Source: Muscardinus avellanarius
Lineage: Eukaryota; Chordata; Mammalia; Rodentia; Gliridae
NCBI GenBank assembly: GCA_963383645.1
Contig: OY726571.1
Span: 24,244,116-24,308,115, forward strand
Direction: 5' to 3'
Length of the DNA: 64,000 nt
In this document: positions 60,072 to 64,000 of the stretch, one piece after another
Numbering within the stretch: position 1 is the stretch's first letter
Layout of the letters: each line of letters starts with the position of its first letter
Made by a program: the position numbers and the translations under genes
Notes under the pieces: model-generated
The model's database searches: none
What the model was told of the DNA's origin: nothing
The model's input: only the letters and a program-made list of their open reading frames with translations

Positions 60072-60101
60072 ATGATTACAAGCGTGCCCACCATGCTTGG
60101 C
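60072..60101 (-). mobile_element. SINE head fragment (30 bp)
   Basis: TGATTACAAGCGTGCCCACC followed by ATGCTTGGC is the rc of the B1-like SINE head only. The rest of the element is absent. Confidence 0.65.
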
Positions 60102-60334
60102 TGTCTTAATGTCTTTTTAAAGTCTGAAGATTTTTTTGAATGGATGTGGAAACTGAGTTGGTAGTTGTTTTCTTTCTGAAGTGAAATGCCATTCAATGGC
60201 TTTCTGATTTCTATCATTTTTATGAGACATCGGTTATTAATCTTATTGTGACACCAATGAAGAAAATATGCTTTTTAAAAATATTGCTTCCAAGATTTTC
60301 CCTTTGTCTTCAAATTTTAGAAATTTTATAATAT

Positions 60335-60510
60335 GCTGAGCATGATGGTGCTCACCTATAATTTCAGTGCTTGTTTGGCTGAGACAAGGCCAGCCTCAGC
60401 AACTTAGTGAGACTCTATTTCAAGACCAAAATAATAGGGCTGGGGCGTAGCTCTGATGTAGAATGTTCCCGGGTTCAATCCCAGTACCACAAACAAAAAG
60501 AAAAAAGAAA
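60335..60510 (+). mobile_element. B1-dID SINE with internal deletion
   Basis: The head (GCTGAGCATGATGGTGCTCA) passes directly from GCTGAGACAAGG to CCAGCCTCAGC, so about 20 bases of the head are missing. The linker is short, and the ID-like tail (GGGCTGGGGCGTAGCTCTGA) and CCCAGTACCAC end are well kept. Confidence 0.88.
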
Positions 60511-60819
60511 GAAACTAAATTGTATAGTGCTACTATGTGAATTTATTACACTGGAAGTACAACTGAAAACTATCTTACTCCTCATCTCTGACATTTTCTC
60601 TCCTGTCTTTCATATCCAGACAATCATCAAGTACTATTTCAAACCATCCAAGGAAATCTTGAATTTTCGCCCTTCTCTTCATAGAGGGAGGTGGGACTTT
60701 TGCATGGACTTTTGCATGGACTATGGCAGTTATCTTTTTTGGTAGTTGGAAAACCATTTTCATGTAATACTACCAGTGACTCCTGTTTAAACCACATTCA
60801 AAAACATCTCGTAATTTTA
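60511..60819. other. Stretch without gene
   Basis: Contains a small tandem repeat, ACTTTTGCATGG twice at about 60697-60720. The 112-codon frame (60407-60745) begins inside the SINE and has no domain. Confidence 0.45.
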
Positions 60820-61180
60820 TGTTGACATTAGGATAAAATCCAAGACCATTGTCACTGTGACCCTACCAAGACTCAGAAGATGCCTCTTGCTTTTTTTTTT
60901 TTTTTTTTTTTACTCTGCTTAAACCACTGCGGGCATCTTCTCGCCTCTGCGCTTCAGGCCTTTGCTCCTGAAGGCCTATTGCCTGGAGATGTCTTCTTCC
61001 TCTTTTGCTATGTGTTTACCTCCTGCTCATTCTGTCCCTACCCAAAACAATTTTCCTAGGAAAACCTTTTCTGACTTTACAAAATAGTCAGAATCTGCCC
61101 TTTAAATCTCTAGGGCCTAGTGTGGTAACAGATATATAGAAACTTAATAAACTTTATTTGAAATAATTAATGAATAGCAA
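60820..61180 (+). mobile_element. L2 LINE 3' end
   Basis: Strong motif order: TTCAGGCCTTTGCTCCTG, ATTGCCTGGAGATGTCTTC, CTCCTGCTCATTCTGTCC, AAACCTTTTCTGACTTTAC, and the 3' terminus CTAGGGCCTAGTGTGG with TAATAAACTTTATTTGAAAT and AATTAATGAAT. These are the hallmark 3'-terminal blocks of L2. A T23 run at about 60892-60911 interrupts it. Confidence 0.78.
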
Positions 61181-62549
61181 AATACATCATTGTTTTTATC
61201 ATGTTGGGAGTTTACTTGAGCATTTTTGTTGAAAAATAATTGCTATAAAAGTTTTTATTTGCTACTATAGTTTATACTTCGGTCTGGAAAGCTTCCAAAC
61301 CCAAGGAAACGTTACTCACACTTGTTCCCTGTCAAAGACTGTGCTCTGTGTTTCCGTAACTAAAATTTATTGACAGCCAACCTTGCTGGTGACAACTATG
61401 AAAAAGGAAGAGGCAGAAATACTAACGTGTCATCTTGACTGAAAGCACAGAAGGACAAGTGTTTACTTTTCTGGTTTCCATAATTCTAACCGGAAAACTC
61501 TTGTCTGGTTATCAGGATGGATCTGTATTTCTCTTGAAATTAATTAAGAATTCTAACACTTTATCTTAACCTTTGTCTGTTTTAATCTTATCCTTCATCA
61601 GCTCAGGCTTAAGTGACCTGTCTGAGCCATGAAAAAGTCAGCAACTAAATAGTGGATATGCAATCTTTCTCTGTGTTTGGTCCTAGGGAATGCCCTAGGG
61701 GGGGAAATAAGTGACTGACCTGTTCAAATACCCCTGTAAGCATGCTAACATAATTGGCAAACCAATGGCAGTTTTTAGTGTGAATACTTACCAATGGTAT
61801 GCCTTTTGCTATATATACTTAGTTATGTTGAATTACTTATAATAATCGGGCCACCAATCGATGGAAAAAAGTTCATGTGAACAATGAAACTATGTGTAAA
61901 ACCTCCATGTTTTATGAAAAATAAGTACTATGTAAGTAATATGGCCTATACATCTTTTAGGTTTATTAAATGTGAATCTAGTCCTAAGCACATTCTAATA
62001 CCATGAGCATGATGCTATACAGATATAATGGGGATCTGCAACTTTTTGCCTCAACTGACCCTTGTGACTCTGGGCATCTTTGAAATCATTAGTAAACTGA
62101 ATCCAGATAAGATCTCTGATTCATCTTTAACTATTTTGGGAATATCATCTTTTGTATGGTGTCTACAGAGATGTGATCATGAGAATACAGTAAAATAATG
62201 TTGACAAACTTACAGTGGAACATACAAGAAGCAATAAAGTAAATCAAGAGGTCCTTACCTGTATTAAAACTGTGCAAGATATCACCTGAAGACTAACCTA
62301 GTGCTCTCAGAGTGAGTGAGTGGAGCATATAGTGAGAGGAGAGTTTCATACATGGACATTTTTCATTTTCTTCATATGTATCAATAAATATATACTTAAA
62401 ACAAGGAGATGGGATGATATCAACATGTGCAAAACACTGAATTAATGTCAGTTCAATACTATCATTGGATAAATCAATATATGCTTAGTTTCATTGGCCA
62501 TACTTTTACTAAATGGATTTGCATTGTTTATTGTACTTTATTAACCACA
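61181..62549. other. Repeat-poor stretch, no gene seen
   Basis: No repeat family recognised. 61690-61890 carries CCAAT and TAATTG-type motifs and could be conserved, but this cannot be judged here. Confidence 0.4.
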
Positions 62550-62715
62550 GAATAAATTATTTATTAAAAGCCTACCATAGGATAATACTATATCCTAGGC
62601 ATTTGAAAACTACATTAGAACTCATTTCAACTATTATTGACCACCTAGGTGCAATTAACCTGCCATTTTGAGACAGAAAAATAAATTCTGAGGAAGAGGG
62701 TGAAAATATGCATAC
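62550..62715 (-). mobile_element. Probable MIR remnant
   Basis: AAAGCCTACCATAGGATAAT, ATCCTAGGCATTTGAAAAC, AACTCATTTCAACTATTATT and CTGCCATTTTGAGACAGAAA resemble the reverse complement of MIR in order (…CCTACTATGTGCC, CTCATTTAATCC, CCATTTTACAG…). Confidence 0.5.
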
Positions 62716-62949
62716 ATTTTATGTATTGATTCTATAATCCATTATTTATATATCTTTGACTCAAATTGAGCCATGTGCCACATGATGGCATTGCAGTCAA
62801 CAGTGGATGGTATAAGTGATGTTGGAGCCTAAGTGTCTAGTAGGCTAATACCATCCAGGTTAGTGTAAGTACTCTTTATGAGGTTACATGATAAAATTGC
62901 CTACGGACACATTTCTCAGAATGTATCCTTGCTGTTAAATAATGCCTGG
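62716..62949. other. Stretch without gene
   Basis: No repeat or gene recognised. Confidence 0.35.
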
Positions 62950-63163
62950 CTGTCTGGCATGGTGGATCATGCCTGTGATCCCAGTCCTTGAGAGGTAAAG
63001 ACAGAGGATTGAAGGTTCGAGACCAACCTAAGCAACTTAGTGAGACTTTCAGCAATCTGAGACCTGAAACCATGTTTCAAAGCAAAAATTAATAATAAAA
63101 AAAGGCTGGGGGTGTAGATAAGAGTATGTCCCTGGGTTCAATTCCCAGTACAACATACACACA
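62950..63163 (+). mobile_element. B1-dID-type SINE
   Basis: Sense copy: TCTGGCATGGTGGATCATGC head, ACTTAGTGAGACTTTCAGCA centre, AATTAATAATAAAAAAAGG linker, GCTGGGGGTGTAGATAAGAG tail. It ends AATTCCCAGTACAACATACA and is directly followed by another SINE. Confidence 0.88.
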
Positions 63164-63420
63164 AGCCAGGTGTGGTGGCCCACACTTGTAATACCAGCAT
63201 TCAGGAGGCTAAGACAGGAGGATCGCGGTTTGCTGACGGCCTCAGCTACTTATGCCCTTCATAACTCAGTAAGACCCTGTTTCAAAAAAAAAAAAAAAGA
63301 CTAAAATGTAGGGCTGGGAGTGTAGTTTAGAGGGACAATGCCCCTCGGTTCCATCCCCAGTACTGCAAACACACACACACACACAAAACACATACACATG
63401 CACACACACAAACACTTATG
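63164..63420 (+). mobile_element. B1-dID-type SINE with (CA)n tail
   Basis: Inserted at the 3' end of the preceding copy, in the same orientation: AGCCAGGTGTGGTGGCCCAC head, an A15 run in the linker, GGGCTGGGAGTGTAGTTTAG tail. A (CA)n-rich 3' end reaches about 63412. Confidence 0.9.
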
Positions 63421-64000
63421 ACTGTACATATCATGGCTTTGTATTTGGTTTTTGAAATTAATTATATTCAACATGTTAAAAATTGGACAAAATGCTAATT
63501 AAATGAAATGCTAAAAACATTTTATACTAAAGTCTTTTTTTGTTGTTCTTCATTAGGGAAAGTTATAATCTCTTACTTTCATCCACAGCTTCTGAAGTAA
63601 ATTTGAGAGTGAACATTTATAAAATATGCCTTAGCCTAAGAAGTACATATAATTTTCTGTCAACTTAATAAATAGAAAATATCATTTGAAATAAGAAAGA
63701 ACTTTAAGATAAAACTTTATAATTGGTGGCATATGAAGTATAAATTATTAGAATGAGTCTCACATTGTACTGTCACAAAATACATGATTCTAAGAAAACT
63801 AGACTATGAACTGTAATGACTTTGTTGAGAAAAATTATAATGTAGTTGGTAAATAGTTGCCTACTGTGAATAAAGACACTTTTAGTGAATTAGTCATTAG
63901 GCAATGCATTATTTGAAAACATACTAAGTCTGAGCCATGGAATTTAAAAGATCTCAAGGTCTTAGAGATTTTCCAGTATGTAAAGCTATTTAAAATATAT
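63421..64000. other. AT-rich stretch, no gene seen
   Basis: No repeat or gene recognised up to the window end. Confidence 0.45.

Noticed and set aside
60697..60720. ACTTTTGCATGG twice, with octamer-like TTTGCAT
   Set aside because: A 12-bp tandem duplication alone is weak evidence for a regulatory site; recorded only in the feature text.

Overview
The window is nuclear DNA from a rodent, most probably a squirrel (Sciuridae: ground squirrel, marmot or relative). The main reason is the dominant interspersed repeat. It is a roughly 200-bp SINE with a 7SL/B1-like head (GCCGGGCGTGGTGG...), an A-rich linker, an ID/tRNA-like tail (GGTCTGGGAGTGTAGCCC...AGTACCAC) and an oligo-A end. This is the B1-dID type of architecture known from squirrels and dormice. 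About 30 full, partial or nested copies lie on both strands. The DNA is AT-rich and CpG-poor, as in a mammalian gene desert or a very long intron.

I find no host protein-coding gene, exon, tRNA, rRNA or CRISPR array. The only long reading frames belong to one 5'-truncated LINE-1 at 11708-15515. It carries remnants of the ORF2 endonuclease, reverse transcriptase and C-terminal Cys/His domain, broken by one nonsense change and two single-base frameshifts, and is bounded by a 10-bp target-site duplication. Other long frames run through SINEs, microsatellites or L2 remnants and are not genes.

Layout. 0-11.5 kb: SINEs in AT-rich DNA, an old L2 (1.65-2.4 kb), and a CpG-retaining, homeobox-motif-rich block (10.56-10.80 kb) that could be a conserved enhancer. 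11.7-15.5 kb: the L1. 16-35 kb: SINEs plus several 3'-end fragments of L1, including two in opposite orientation that abut at about 23,058. At 25.2-25.8 kb a SINE is interrupted by a 201-bp exact copy of a segment that also lies 1,438 bp upstream, bracketed by a 19-bp duplication. 37.4-42.2 kb: an unusual cluster of polypurine microsatellites and LTR-like sequence, including an LTR with about 145-bp internal tandem repeats and a 72-bp inverted repeat. 45.9-46.3 kb: a compact solo LTR of ERVK/IAP-like type with a 6-bp target-site duplication and a YY1-like motif. 46.8-64 kb: mostly repeat-poor AT-rich DNA with scattered SINEs, L2, MIR and a nested SINE pair at 55.3-55.7 kb.

There is no gene set here that works together. 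The content is the record of retrotransposition (L1 machinery mobilising SINEs), endogenous retrovirus remnants, microsatellite growth and one local templated insertion. I do not see a new multi-gene system. The templated insertion, the tandemly repeated LTR and the candidate enhancer are the best leads. All family assignments come from reading motifs by eye, without database searches.
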